Source of the DNA: Clostridiaceae bacterium OM02-2AC
GTDB taxonomy: Bacteria; Bacillota_I; Bacilli_A; Erysipelotrichales; Erysipelotrichaceae
Reading direction: 5' to 3'
NCBI GenBank assembly: GCA_003481775.1
Contig: QULU01000019.1
Span: 20,123 to 84,122, forward strand
Length of the DNA stretch: 64,000 bases
A program made the translations under genes and the position numbers. Under the pieces are notes generated by a model. The model searched no databases. It saw only the letters and a list, made by a program, of their open reading frames with translations, and was not told the DNA's origin. Below are positions 40,799-49,892 of the stretch, piece after piece; the stretch's first letter is position 1; every line of letters starts with the position of its first letter.

Positions 40799-41792
40799 TC
40801 GGGAGCTGCGTATTGCTGTTTGGATCAGCCTTGCTGTTATGCTCATCACCGCCTGTCTCCTGCTACAGATTTCTTCGATCGCCATGCTTATCGCGCTGTT
40901 TTCCCAGGGGCTGCTACTGGGGATATATCTGCTACTCAGCCAATACCGGTATACACAGCTGAAAACGCTGTCGATGTATTTGCAGCAGGTTTATCAGGGG
41001 GACGGCGCTCTTGATATCCCGCAATACAAGGAAGGGGAGCTTAGCATACTGCATAGTGATCTCTACAAAATCACGCGCACGTTGCAGCTGCAAAAGGAGA
41101 GTCTGCAAAAGGATAAGCTGTTTCTTGCTGATTCCCTTTCGGATATTTCCCACCAGCTGAAAACACCGCTGACCTCGATGATGGTGATGAGTGAGCTGCT
41201 GAAGGATGAGCATCTCTCCAAGGAGCAGCATGATCAGTTCGTGGATGCTTTACGCCAGCAGCTCAAGCGTATTGAGTGGCTGGTTTCCACGCTGCTGAAG
41301 CTGTCCCGGATCGATGCGCAGGTGCTGCAGTTTCATCCGCAGCAAATATCAGTGTATCAGCTTTTACAGGAAAGTCTGGAGCCTTTGCAGATTCTGATGG
41401 AGCTGAAGGAGCAAACCTGTACGCTTGTCTGTGATAAAGCGCTGTGTGTGATAGTGGATGTTCGCTGGAGCGTGGAGGCATTGGTGAATATACTGAAAAA
41501 CTGTGTAGAGCATACACCGCAGCAGGGAGCTCTTCATATTTCGGTACAGGACAATCCACTGCATACCTGTATCCGCATTCAGGATGGCGGAGAGGGGATT
41601 CCTGCGGACGAGTTGCCGCATATATTCAAACGCTTTTACAGAGGCAGGCATGCCTTCAAGGACAGTGCGGGAATCGGTCTTGCCATGAGCAAGGCAGTTT
41701 TCCAGCAGCAAAATGGCGATGTCGAGGCGCTTTCCAATGAGCAGGGAGCCTGCTTTCTCATTCGCATATACAAGGATGTGACAATTTTGTAA
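40788..41792 (+). CDS. Sensor histidine kinase, intramembrane-sensing type
   Basis: 334 residues. Two membrane helices close together at residues 8-50 with almost no outside loop, the layout of BceS-type kinases that sense through a partner transporter. Then the H-box SDISHQLKTPLTS (His122), N-box LVNILKNCVEHT, and G-box GIPADELPHIFKRFYRGRH plus SAGIGLAMSKAVF. Overlaps the response regulator by 11 bases; an ABC transporter follows. Confidence 0.94.
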   Translation: MLRNRELRIAVWISLAVMLITACLLLQISSIAMLIALFSQGLLLGIYLLLSQYRYTQLKTLSMYLQQVYQGDGALDIPQYKEGELSILHSDLYKITRTLQLQKESLQKDKLFLADSLSDISHQLKTPLTSMMVMSELLKDEHLSKEQHDQFVDALRQQLKRIEWLVSTLLKLSRIDAQVLQFHPQQISVYQLLQESLEPLQILMELKEQTCTLVCDKALCVIVDVRWSVEALVNILKNCVEHTPQQGALHISVQDNPLHTCIRIQDGGEGIPADELPHIFKRFYRGRHAFKDSAGIGLAMSKAVFQQQNGDVEALSNEQGACFLIRIYKDVTIL

Positions 41793-41794
41793 GT
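41777..41794. promoter_or_regulatory. BceR-type operator at the 3' end of the kinase gene
   Basis: TGTGACA-ATTT-TGTAAGT contains TGACA-N4-TGTAA, the reported consensus for BceR-like regulators, and shares 13 of its first 14 bases with the repeat at 40037. It overlaps the kinase stop codon and lies about 60 bp before the ABC ATPase start, so the transporter genes can be induced separately from the two-component genes. Confidence 0.65.
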
Positions 41795-41850
41795 GCACCA
41801 TCACGAAGGAGTCATAAAAGTACGATATGCTAAAGAGGAGGAGGTAGCTT

Positions 41851-42534
41851 ATGGAAATTTTAAGAGTAGAGCATTTATCGAAACGATATGGACAGGGGGA
41901 GGCGCAGGTGAGCGCACTGGATGATGTGTCCTTCCGTGTGGAGCAGGGCGAATTCGTCGCCATTGTGGGGCCGAGCGGGAGCGGAAAATCCACGCTGCTG
42001 CATCTGCTGGGCGGTGTGGATCAGCCAAGCAGCGGAAGGGTTTATGTGAGTAACAAGGATATGTATGCGCTCGATGAAACCGCACTGGCGATTTTTCGCA
42101 GAAGACAGATCGGTCTTATCTATCAGTTTTATAATCTGATTCCCGTGCTGAATGTGGAGGAAAACATGACACTTCCCCTGTTGCTGGATAATCGCAGAGT
42201 CAATGAGCAGCAGCTGGACAAGCTGGTGCAGGCACTGGGGTTGAAGAAACGATTACACCATCTGCCCAGTCAGCTCAGCGGTGGTCAGCAGCAGCGCGTT
42301 TCCATCGGCCGTGCATTGATGGCATCCCCGGCAATCGTACTGGCGGATGAGCCGACCGGTAATCTGGATCGTGCCAACAGCAGAGAAATCATCGAATTGC
42401 TGAAACGCCTGCACGATGAGCTGCACCAGACACTGATCATCATCACACATGATGAAAGCATCGCTTTGCAGGCGGATCGTATTTTAAAAATTGAGGATGG
42501 TCACATTGTACGTGATGAGGTGATTCGTCGATGA
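41851..42534 (+). CDS. ABC transporter ATP-binding protein (MacB/LolD/BceA type)
   Basis: 227 residues. Walker A GPSGSGKST, signature QLSGGQQQR, Walker B IVLADEPTGNLD, switch ITHDESIAL: the compact ATPase type that works with FtsX-fold permeases in mechanotransmission rather than transport. AGGAGGAGG ribosome site. ATGA overlap with the large permease. Confidence 0.95.
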   Translation: MEILRVEHLSKRYGQGEAQVSALDDVSFRVEQGEFVAIVGPSGSGKSTLLHLLGGVDQPSSGRVYVSNKDMYALDETALAIFRRRQIGLIYQFYNLIPVLNVEENMTLPLLLDNRRVNEQQLDKLVQALGLKKRLHHLPSQLSGGQQQRVSIGRALMASPAIVLADEPTGNLDRANSREIIELLKRLHDELHQTLIIITHDESIALQADRILKIEDGHIVRDEVIRR

Positions 42535-45092
42535 ATATCATACAGAAGGTGACATGGAAATGTATGAAGGCCAGCAAGCGAAGAACGATGGTTACCATCT
42601 TTGGCGTTATCCTGTCCGTTGCCATGATATCTGCAGTGTCCGTTATCGCGCAATCCTTTCAGGATCTGATGCTGCGCAATGCCCGTGCCAATTTTGGTGA
42701 GTTTGAAATGGAATTTTATGATGTTCCCGCCAAACAGGCAGAGAAGCTGGTACAGGATGCCCGTGTAAAGGAAAGTCTGATTTCCTATCAGGACACCTAT
42801 GCATATCTCAAGGACGTAAAGGATACAAAGCGAAAATACATACAGCTTCAGGTCTATGATATGGAGCACCTGCATCTGAATGCCTTGCAGCTGGTAAAAG
42901 GAAAGCTCCCCCGGCATAAGAATGAAATTCTGTTGTCGGAAAGCTTTATGGAGACAAGCGGTACCTCGTGGGAAATCGGAGAGAGTATCACGCTGCCGAT
43001 CGGTTATACGATACAGGAGGATGGCAAGCGGACGTACTCACAATGGAATGTGGCGGATGCAACCGATAAAAGCTTTCATCAAACTGGAGAGCGGACCTTT
43101 CAAATCACCGGTATCATAGATGATGGAAGGGTGCATTTCGGGAGTCAGAATTATGCCTTTTATCTGCCGTTTCAGGGAAATGAGGGAGATGTGGACAACC
43201 GGTATGTGATTTCCTTTACAATGAGGGAGCGCACTGCGGCTATATATGAGGATGCGCAGCAGCTTGCAGAGGATTACGGCTTGCGCGATGTGCATATCAA
43301 TCCCAACAACACCCTGCTGATGTTTTACGGTATCAACGATGACAACGGCTTTATGACAACGATTACGCTTGCTACGGGAATTGTCTCCCTCATCATTATG
43401 ATCGGCTCTATATCGCTGATTTACAATGCCTTTGCCATCTCACTTTCCCAGCGCAGCCGTTATTTGGGAATGCTGGCCAGCATAGGGGCCACGCGAAAAC
43501 AGAAGCGCTCCTCCGTTTTCTTTGAAGCCTTTGTGATTGGAAGTATTGCCATTCCAATCGGTATGCTGGGTGGATATGCAGGTATCGGACTCACCTTCCT
43601 TTGTATTCAGCCGCTGATTCAGGGAATGTTTGAAGCTACCGTAAAGCTGCAGCTTGTCATCACGTGGCAGAGTGTGCTGGTTTCTGTTCTGTTTTCCTCC
43701 ATCGTCCTGCTGATCAGTGCCTGGCTTCCTGCACGACGCGCATCCCGTATCACGCCAATCGATGCGCTGCGGCAGAATCAGGATGTCAGTATACGGGCAA
43801 AGGATGTGCGAGGAACACGCTGGATTCGCCGATTTTTTGGCTTTTCCGCAGAGCTTGGCGCAAAAAATATGAAGCGAAGCAGACACCGCTATTATGCAAC
43901 CCTGTTTTCGCTGATTATCAGTATGGTTCTCTTTATGACAGCCTATAGCTTCTCCACCTTTATTGCGCAGGCCTTTTCGATGGCACAGGGGGAAATTCCA
44001 GCCGATGTAACAGGAGGAATGAGTGGCTACAAACAGCAGGAAAAGGAAACAATACGAAAACAGCTTTCACAGCTTTCCTATGGTGATGCGTTTCTTTATA
44101 TGGAAAGCGTAACGCTGCAGGATCATTCAGACGCAGCCTACAGTAAGCAGCTCCAGCAGCGTTTGGATTATGGACAGCGTCTGAGTCTACAGGTTATCGC
44201 TTTGGATGGTGAGAGCTTTTCCCGCTATGCGAAGCAGGCCAATGCATCCATAGAAGACGCTACAGGTGAAGCTGTGCAAGCAATTCTGTTAAATAAGCTG
44301 ACCTATAAAAAGGAGAATACCTATACCGATTACCGGTTACTGAAGGATGCACAGAAGGGAATGACGCTGCAGGTTGGCAGGGAGGATGCAACCTATGAGA
44401 CAGCAGTAAATATTGCGGCAGTCAGTGAGGTGCATCCGTGGTTTCTGCCGGCGAATGTCGATGAGCTGCACACCATCTATCTGATCACGAATGAGCAGTC
44501 CATGCAGGCGCTGAAAAAGCAGCTGCATATCACAGAGGACATGCTGTCGATGAACTTTCAGTATCGCTCCTCTCAGCCCTATGCACTGGAGAACGAGCTG
44601 ACGCAGCTGCAGTCCCAGCATCCGTCCGGGACGATCTTCAAGAGCAATATTCGGGCATTGAAGGAGCGGCAGAACCAGCTGTCCCTGTTCCTGAATGTCT
44701 TCCTGTATGGCTTTGTAGTGTTGATTCTTCTGGTCAGCTCAGCCAATATTTATAACACGATTTCCACGGGGATTGCGTTGCGCAGACGGGAATTCGCCAT
44801 GCTGAAATCTATCGGAATCACACCGCGTGCCTTTCATGCGATGCTCCGTACGGAAATTCTGCAATATCTGGGCAGAACCATGCTGCTGGGTATACCGCTT
44901 TCTTTGTTCATTCTTTACGGAGTATACGCCATTCTGCAGCATAATTTCGCCTTTGCCTTCACGATTCCATGGCAGGGACTGCTGTTTATCATCCTTCTGC
45001 TGGCGGCTTTGCTGTTTGCGAGCATGCGGATGGCACTGCATGCGATGAAGAAGGATAATCTGATGGAAACGATTCGACAGGAGAGCATATAA
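42531..45092 (+). CDS. FtsX-fold ABC permease, two-module, large extracellular domains
   Basis: 853 residues. Two repeats of one membrane helix, a large outside domain and three membrane helices: first helix at about 20-40 (TIFGVILSVAMISAVSVIAQ), trio at about 280-400, then a second unit from about 450 (RYYATLFSLIISMVLFMTAY) with its trio at about 720-840. The FtsX/MacB core motif SQRSRYLGMLASIGATRKQK appears first and RRREFAMLKSIGITPRAFHA second. With the adjacent Bce-like sensor it probably protects against envelope-targeting peptides; BceB itself has a different arrangement. Confidence 0.92.
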   Translation: MNIIQKVTWKCMKASKRRTMVTIFGVILSVAMISAVSVIAQSFQDLMLRNARANFGEFEMEFYDVPAKQAEKLVQDARVKESLISYQDTYAYLKDVKDTKRKYIQLQVYDMEHLHLNALQLVKGKLPRHKNEILLSESFMETSGTSWEIGESITLPIGYTIQEDGKRTYSQWNVADATDKSFHQTGERTFQITGIIDDGRVHFGSQNYAFYLPFQGNEGDVDNRYVISFTMRERTAAIYEDAQQLAEDYGLRDVHINPNNTLLMFYGINDDNGFMTTITLATGIVSLIIMIGSISLIYNAFAISLSQRSRYLGMLASIGATRKQKRSSVFFEAFVIGSIAIPIGMLGGYAGIGLTFLCIQPLIQGMFEATVKLQLVITWQSVLVSVLFSSIVLLISAWLPARRASRITPIDALRQNQDVSIRAKDVRGTRWIRRFFGFSAELGAKNMKRSRHRYYATLFSLIISMVLFMTAYSFSTFIAQAFSMAQGEIPADVTGGMSGYKQQEKETIRKQLSQLSYGDAFLYMESVTLQDHSDAAYSKQLQQRLDYGQRLSLQVIALDGESFSRYAKQANASIEDATGEAVQAILLNKLTYKKENTYTDYRLLKDAQKGMTLQVGREDATYETAVNIAAVSEVHPWFLPANVDELHTIYLITNEQSMQALKKQLHITEDMLSMNFQYRSSQPYALENELTQLQSQHPSGTIFKSNIRALKERQNQLSLFLNVFLYGFVVLILLVSSANIYNTISTGIALRRREFAMLKSIGITPRAFHAMLRTEILQYLGRTMLLGIPLSLFILYGVYAILQHNFAFAFTIPWQGLLFIILLLAALLFASMRMALHAMKKDNLMETIRQESI

Positions 45093-45105
45093 ATGCTCTT
45101 CTTTT
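45083..45105 (+). terminator. Terminator overlapping the permease stop
   Basis: GAGCAT-ATAA-ATGCTC followed by TTCTTTT; the stop codon is in the loop. Confidence 0.85.
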
Positions 45106-45231
45106 GCTTTACGCCCTGCAAGTAAACAAGCAGCTGGTTGTTTGTATAGGAAGCTGTCGTCTTATCGGTTTTGACTAGGAAATGATGTTGATACTGTTAT
45201 CTCAAAAAGAGTGGAAGGAGTCTGGGAATGT

Positions 45232-45261
45232 ATGTAAACCGCTATCATTTTGTGTTATAAT
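45232..45261 (+). promoter_or_regulatory. glpK promoter with cre-like sequence
   Basis: TGTAAA (45233-45238), 17-bp spacer, extended -10 TGTTATAAT ending at 45261. ATGTAAACCGCTATCAT (45232-45248) looks like a catabolite-response element but is one base too long at its centre, so CcpA control is only possible. Confidence 0.6.
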
Positions 45262-45289
45262 TAGGAAAATGACAAAGGAGGAAGCTTAT

Positions 45290-46771
45290 ATGACATCCTA
45301 TATTATGGCGATTGATCAGGGAACGACAAGTACCCGCGCCATTCTGTTTGATAAAGCCAGCAATATTGTGGGAGTTGCACAAAAGGAGCTGGAAAATTAT
45401 TATCCGCATCCCGGCTGGGTGGAGCAAAATGCAAATGATATTTGGGCAAGTACGATTGGTGTTATGTTCGAGGTGCTGGCAAAAACCGGTGTAAAGGATA
45501 CACAGATTGCTGCGATCGGTATTACCAATCAAAGGGAGACGACGGTTGTCTGGGATAAGGAAAGCGGTCAGCCGATTTATTTTGCCATCGTCTGGCAATC
45601 CCGGCAATCGGACACCTATTGCCAAAAGCTGAAGGAGGAAGGGCTGGAGGAGATGATTCGCGAGAAAACCGGTCTGCGTCTGGACCCGTATTTCTCTGCA
45701 AGTAAAATCCGCTGGATACTGGATCATGTCGAAGGCGCGCAGGCACGTGCGGAAAAAGGAGAGCTGTTGTTTGGCACGATGGATACCTGGCTGCTGTGGA
45801 AGCTGACAAAGGGGGCAAAGCATATCAGCGATGTATCCAATGCATCCCGCACAATGCTGATGAATCTGAAAACGCTGCAATACGATGATGAGCTGCTCAG
45901 GCTATGGAATATTCCGCGCTGCATGCTGCCGGAAATACGTGATTCCAGTGAGGTATACGGGGTGACCTCCGGTGTGTTTGATCATCCGGTTCCGATTGCA
46001 GCCTTGATCGGTGATCAGCAGGCAGCCTTGTTCGGGCAGACCTGCTTCGATGCGGGAAACGTAAAAAACACATACGGTACCGGCTGCTTCCTGTTGATGA
46101 ATACAAAGGAGCGTCCGATTCATTCTGCCCATGGATTGATCAGCTGTGTCGGCTGGAGAATCAAGGGGGAAACGGATTATGTTTTGGAGGGCAGTGTGTT
46201 TGTTGCTGGAGCTGCCATACAATGGCTTCGGGACGGCTTGAAGATTCTGCACAGCAGTACAGAAAGTGAACAGCGTGCTCTGCAGGTTGCAGATAGTGAT
46301 GGCGTGTACGTTGTACCGAGCTTTACCGGTCTGGGAGCTCCGTATTGGAAGCCGCAGGCGAAGGGCGGTATGTTTGGGTTGACCAGAGGAACGACACAGG
46401 AGCATATCATACGCGCTACGCTGGAATCTCTGGCATATCAGACCAATGATGTGCTGCAGGCGATGAAGCAGGACAGTGGTCTGGATATCGCACAGATGCA
46501 GGTGGACGGCGGTGCCAGCCGTAACGATTATCTGCTGCAATTTCAAAGTGACATCACCGATACATGCATTGTACGCTCCACCATCAGTGAAACAACCGCG
46601 TTGGGGGCAGCCTATCTGTCCGGGCTTGCCATGGGCTTCTGGAAATCCAAGGAAGAAATCCGTTCCCAGTTTCAGGTATCACGACGCTTTACACCACAGA
46701 TGGATCCACAGCAAAGAGCTGCCTGTCTGCATGGCTGGAACAAGGCGATCCATGCGATTCTTGACTTTTGA
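45290..46771 (+). CDS. glpK: Glycerol kinase
   Basis: 493 residues from the ATG at 45290, preceded by AAAGGAGGAAG; a frame open from 45182 has no such site. FGGY-family kinase making glycerol-3-phosphate. Motifs: MAIDQGTTSTRAILFD at the N-terminus, FAIVWQSRQSD, TMDTWLLWKLT, GDQQAALFGQ, NTYGTGCFLLMNT, GLGAPYWKPQAKGG and MQVDGGASRNDYLLQ. No glpF or glpO lies next to it. In Firmicutes it is often activated by HPr phosphorylation. Confidence 0.97.
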   Translation: MTSYIMAIDQGTTSTRAILFDKASNIVGVAQKELENYYPHPGWVEQNANDIWASTIGVMFEVLAKTGVKDTQIAAIGITNQRETTVVWDKESGQPIYFAIVWQSRQSDTYCQKLKEEGLEEMIREKTGLRLDPYFSASKIRWILDHVEGAQARAEKGELLFGTMDTWLLWKLTKGAKHISDVSNASRTMLMNLKTLQYDDELLRLWNIPRCMLPEIRDSSEVYGVTSGVFDHPVPIAALIGDQQAALFGQTCFDAGNVKNTYGTGCFLLMNTKERPIHSAHGLISCVGWRIKGETDYVLEGSVFVAGAAIQWLRDGLKILHSSTESEQRALQVADSDGVYVVPSFTGLGAPYWKPQAKGGMFGLTRGTTQEHIIRATLESLAYQTNDVLQAMKQDSGLDIAQMQVDGGASRNDYLLQFQSDITDTCIVRSTISETTALGAAYLSGLAMGFWKSKEEIRSQFQVSRRFTPQMDPQQRAACLHGWNKAIHAILDF

Positions 46772-46926
46772 TGGGGATTGGAAAATATTAACTTGTGAAA
46801 TCGTGAGCAAAACGGTTGACGATTCTTTATCATTTCTGTTACCATAGGATTGCCAGCATCATATCATACGATGAGGGACAAAGCGAAACGCTGTAATCAT
46901 ACAGCCACATGGAGGAGAATATTACA

Positions 46927-47349
46927 ATGAAAAAACTCACAGTACTACTAGCAATGACAGTGTTACTAGCAGCCTGCGGCGGTAACTCCGAGCCTGAGAA
47001 AAAAGGAAACGGTGAATCCGCAAAAGACAAGAATGGAGACTACGCGACTGCTGAAATCACGGTACAGGGTGATGATGTCGTTGCCATCAATCTTGACGAA
47101 ACAAAAGAGGGAAAATCCAAAAAAGAGCTTGGCGACAAATATGGAATGAAGGCCGCTAGCAAGAAAGCAAAAAAAGAATGGGATGAGCAGGTGGAATTCC
47201 TGGAGAATTACATTGAGAAAAACGGTCTGGACAAGGTTGAAATGAACGAAGCAGGATATCCTGTGAACGACGATGTTCTGGCTGGCTGCACCATCAATGT
47301 GAAAAGTCTGATGGATGCGGCGAAGAACGCTAAGGACAACGCAAAATAA
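46927..47349 (+). CDS. FMN-binding-domain lipoprotein (PplA-like)
   Basis: 140 residues from the ATG at 46927 (GGAGGAGA upstream). Lipoprotein signal with lipobox LLAACG (Cys17). One FMN-binding-like domain: a beta hairpin EITVQGDDVVAINLDETKEG, LGDKYGMKAAS, KKEWDEQVEFLENYIEKNG and DVLAGCT. In flavinylated lipoproteins such as PplA the Thr of this last motif (Thr122 here) carries FMN attached by ApbE. A surface electron-transfer role is inferred. A paralog lies at 48949. Confidence 0.85.
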   Translation: MKKLTVLLAMTVLLAACGGNSEPEKKGNGESAKDKNGDYATAEITVQGDDVVAINLDETKEGKSKKELGDKYGMKAASKKAKKEWDEQVEFLENYIEKNGLDKVEMNEAGYPVNDDVLAGCTINVKSLMDAAKNAKDNAK

Positions 47350-47362
47350 AAATTGTATGTGA

Positions 47363-47395
47363 AAAGACGGAGATACCAGTTATCTTCGTTTTTTT
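47363..47395 (+). terminator. Terminator after the first flavin lipoprotein
   Basis: ACGGAGATA-CCAGT-TATCTTCGT (one G-U) followed by seven T. Confidence 0.85.
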
Positions 47396-47723
47396 ACATC
47401 CGAATCGTTTATGCTCTGCTGCTGATTCATCCTATTCTGATACCAGCAAATAAGCAAAGGTGTCATACGAGCATGCAAACAGCGACCCAGATGTTCACAG
47501 GTGACGATAGATTGTCAGGCTTTGTTGTGAGCGTACGTGCATGGCGGCTGCTTTCAGCTTCATCGATCCGATAGATAAGCATAGCGATACCTGTATGACA
47601 TGCATCTTACCATTAGAATACCGGTTATCAAACAATCGTTTCCTGCTGATTGTATGCCGTTTCTCTTAACAGGCTCCTGCTTTTATATTATAATGTACAA
47701 ATAAAAGGGAAGGGAATATCTGA
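47396..47723. other. Stretch without a gene
   Basis: No supported coding frame. TATTATAATG at 47686-47695, about 30 bp before the CapA-like gene, is a likely -10 region. Confidence 0.5.
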
Positions 47724-48896
47724 ATGAAAAAACTACTTATACTGTGCTGTGCAGCTGTTATGCTGCTTGGCGGCTGCAGAATACAGGAACAAGCGCCGCA
47801 GCCAAAGCCGAAAGAAGAACATCCGGTTCGCAGTGTATCACTGAGCTTTACCGGAGATATCCTGATTGAGGACGCCTTATACAACTGGATGGGAAAGGGA
47901 TATGATTTTAAAAACTATTTCGACAAGGTCGCACCTTACCTGGATGCTGATCTTGTTATCGGCAATCAGGAGGTTGTGCTGGGTGGTCACGAATTGGGCA
48001 TTACAGGCAGTGATTATACCTTCAATGCACCTGAGGAAATCGCTAAGCAGCTCCCGGAGATCGGCTTTGATGTTTTGACCTTTGCCAATAATCACAGCTA
48101 TGACCGTGGCATGCAGGGTATCGTGAATACCCGGAGGAATTTGGAGGATGTCGGTATCCAAACAACCGGTGCTTATGAACATAAGGAGCAGCGGGATGAT
48201 ATCCTTGTGGTGGAGCGAAACGGGATACGCTTTGCGATTCTTGCCTATACCTATGATACCAATCAGTGGATCGATGCGGAACACAGCTTTGCAGTCAATC
48301 ATTTTCTCAATGAGGAGCATGTGTTTGATGACCGCTGTAAAAAGCAGCTGGCAAAGGATGTGCAGAAAGCGAAAGAGCAAGCGGACGTGGTCATTGCGGC
48401 GATGCACTGGGGAACCGAATTCACCTATGAGCTGGATGCTGCCCAGCGCGATGCTGCTGACTTTCTCAACGAGCAGGGCGTGGATATCATCATCGGCAAC
48501 CATCCGCATTGTCTGCAAAGGGTGGAGACCTTAACGAATGCACAGGGAAAGGAAACCTTCGTAATGTATTCGCTGGGTAATTTTGTTTCAGCTGCTATGG
48601 GGGTTGATCGTGCCAGTGAAACCTTCACCAATATGTATGAAATCGGCGGAATCGTGCAATGTGACGTGGAATTGAATACAAAAACAGGAGAAACGACCGT
48701 GAAACATAAAAAAATGGTACCGATTGTCAATCACTTCGATGCCTCCTATGACAGCTTTGAGCTGCTGCCGTTTTCTTCCTATACGGAAGAGCTGGCGGCA
48801 AAGCATGGTCAGCGAACCATCAGTGCCGACTTTACCTATGCATGGCTCAGAGAACAGCTGAAGCAGCTGTATGATGGTGAAATTGCATGGCAGTAG
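47724..48896 (+). CDS. CapA-family lipoprotein (PGA-synthesis-like metallophosphoesterase fold)
   Basis: 390 residues with a lipoprotein signal and lipobox LLGGC (Cys18). The CapA domain fills the rest: LSFTGDILIEDALYNW, DLVIGNQEVVLGG, FANNHSYDRGMQG, ILAYTYDTNQW, VIAAMHWGTEF, GNHPHCLQRVE and MYSLGNFVSA, with metal-ligand Asp, Asn and His positions kept. Related proteins act in poly-glutamate capsule handling, but no capBCD genes are nearby, so the substrate is unknown. It sits between two flavin lipoproteins. Confidence 0.92.
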   Translation: MKKLLILCCAAVMLLGGCRIQEQAPQPKPKEEHPVRSVSLSFTGDILIEDALYNWMGKGYDFKNYFDKVAPYLDADLVIGNQEVVLGGHELGITGSDYTFNAPEEIAKQLPEIGFDVLTFANNHSYDRGMQGIVNTRRNLEDVGIQTTGAYEHKEQRDDILVVERNGIRFAILAYTYDTNQWIDAEHSFAVNHFLNEEHVFDDRCKKQLAKDVQKAKEQADVVIAAMHWGTEFTYELDAAQRDAADFLNEQGVDIIIGNHPHCLQRVETLTNAQGKETFVMYSLGNFVSAAMGVDRASETFTNMYEIGGIVQCDVELNTKTGETTVKHKKMVPIVNHFDASYDSFELLPFSSYTEELAAKHGQRTISADFTYAWLREQLKQLYDGEIAWQ

Positions 48897-48948
48897 TATA
48901 ACGGCGTGGAATGCATAGCATACTAACAGCAGCGAAAGGATGATATGC

Positions 48949-49368
48949 ATGAAAAAGCAGGTAATGATGCTGGGCCTTTCCGTACTGCTTTGCGGCTGCG
49001 GCGGAAAGAGCGTAGAAAAGGAAGGTACGGGAACCTTTACAAATGACAACGGGGAAAAGACGACGGCCAGAGTCAAATTAAAAAATGATAAGATTGCCGA
49101 GGTTGAAATTGATGAAACCGCCAAGGGTAAGGATAAGACCAAAAAAGAGCTTGGTGAGGAATATGGTATGAAGCAGGCCAGTCCGATTAAAAAGGAATGG
49201 AATGAGCAGATCGCCTTTTTTGAAAAATATGTCGAAAAGCATGGCATCGATAAAATCAAGCTCAATCAGGATGGCAAGGCAGAAAACAATGATGTCAGAA
49301 GCGGCTGTACCATCAGCGTAGACGGATTTATAAAAGCCATACAGGATGCAGAGAAAAATGCAAAATAG
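48949..49368 (+). CDS. FMN-binding-domain lipoprotein (PplA-like), second copy
   Basis: 139 residues from the ATG at 48949, nine bases after GAAAGG; the ATG at 48940 overlaps that site. Lipobox LLCGC (Cys17). The same fold as the protein at 46927: VKLKNDKIAEVEIDETAKGK, LGEEYGMKQASPIKKEW, NEQIAFFEKYVEKHGI and DVRSGCT with probable flavinylated Thr121. No terminator separates it from the CapA gene, so the two may be co-transcribed. Confidence 0.85.
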   Translation: MKKQVMMLGLSVLLCGCGGKSVEKEGTGTFTNDNGEKTTARVKLKNDKIAEVEIDETAKGKDKTKKELGEEYGMKQASPIKKEWNEQIAFFEKYVEKHGIDKIKLNQDGKAENNDVRSGCTISVDGFIKAIQDAEKNAK

Positions 49369-49375
49369 GTAACAC

Positions 49376-49421
49376 GATATCTGCAGGGCAGTAAAATCGC
49401 CGATGCAGGTATCTTTTTTTC
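49376..49421 (+). terminator. Terminator after the second flavin lipoprotein
   Basis: GATATCTGCA pairs with TGCAGGTATC (one G-U), followed by TTTTTTT. Confidence 0.88.
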
Positions 49422-49511
49422 TCTCAAATCGTATCAGCTTCTGCATTCTTTCACGAAAAGGGTTTGCAAAGCGTTTTCTCTCGGGTATAATAGAATAATG
49501 TTGGAGGATCT

Positions 49512-49892
49512 ATGAATAAAGCAGATAAACTATTTATTATGATCGTCGCAGCTTGTGCCTGCCTGCTGTATGTTCCCCTTGTTTGGAGCGCATACCGGGA
49601 TGTTGGGCGGAAAAAGGAAGTTGTTGTCAGCTATAAGGATCGTGAAATACTCAGAAAGAGCCTGTCGCTCAACGATGTGTATACCGTAAAGGGAACGCTC
49701 GGTGATGTACAGGTGGAGGTAAAGGATAAACGTGTTCGCGTGGAAAAGGAAAACAGTCCCTATCATCTCTGTTCCATTCAGGGATGGGTGGAGGATGCCA
49801 ATCGCCCGATTGTGTGTCTGCCCAACAATATCGTCGTACAGATTGAAACTGGCGACGTGCGTGATGATGATGTGGATACGGTGATACAGTGA
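49512..49892 (+). CDS. NusG domain II-containing membrane-anchored protein
   Basis: 126 residues. An N-terminal membrane helix (LFIMIVAACACLLYVPLVWS) then an exported NusG-II-like beta domain (VTGT-like core EVVVSYKDREILRKSL, GDVQVEVKDKRVRVEKENSP, HLCSIQGWVEDANRPIVCLP). Despite the name it is not a transcription factor; genes of this type pair with Gx transporters and are found in flavin-based electron transfer loci. ATGA-type overlap with the next gene. Confidence 0.9.
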   Translation: MNKADKLFIMIVAACACLLYVPLVWSAYRDVGRKKEVVVSYKDREILRKSLSLNDVYTVKGTLGDVQVEVKDKRVRVEKENSPYHLCSIQGWVEDANRPIVCLPNNIVVQIETGDVRDDDVDTVIQ

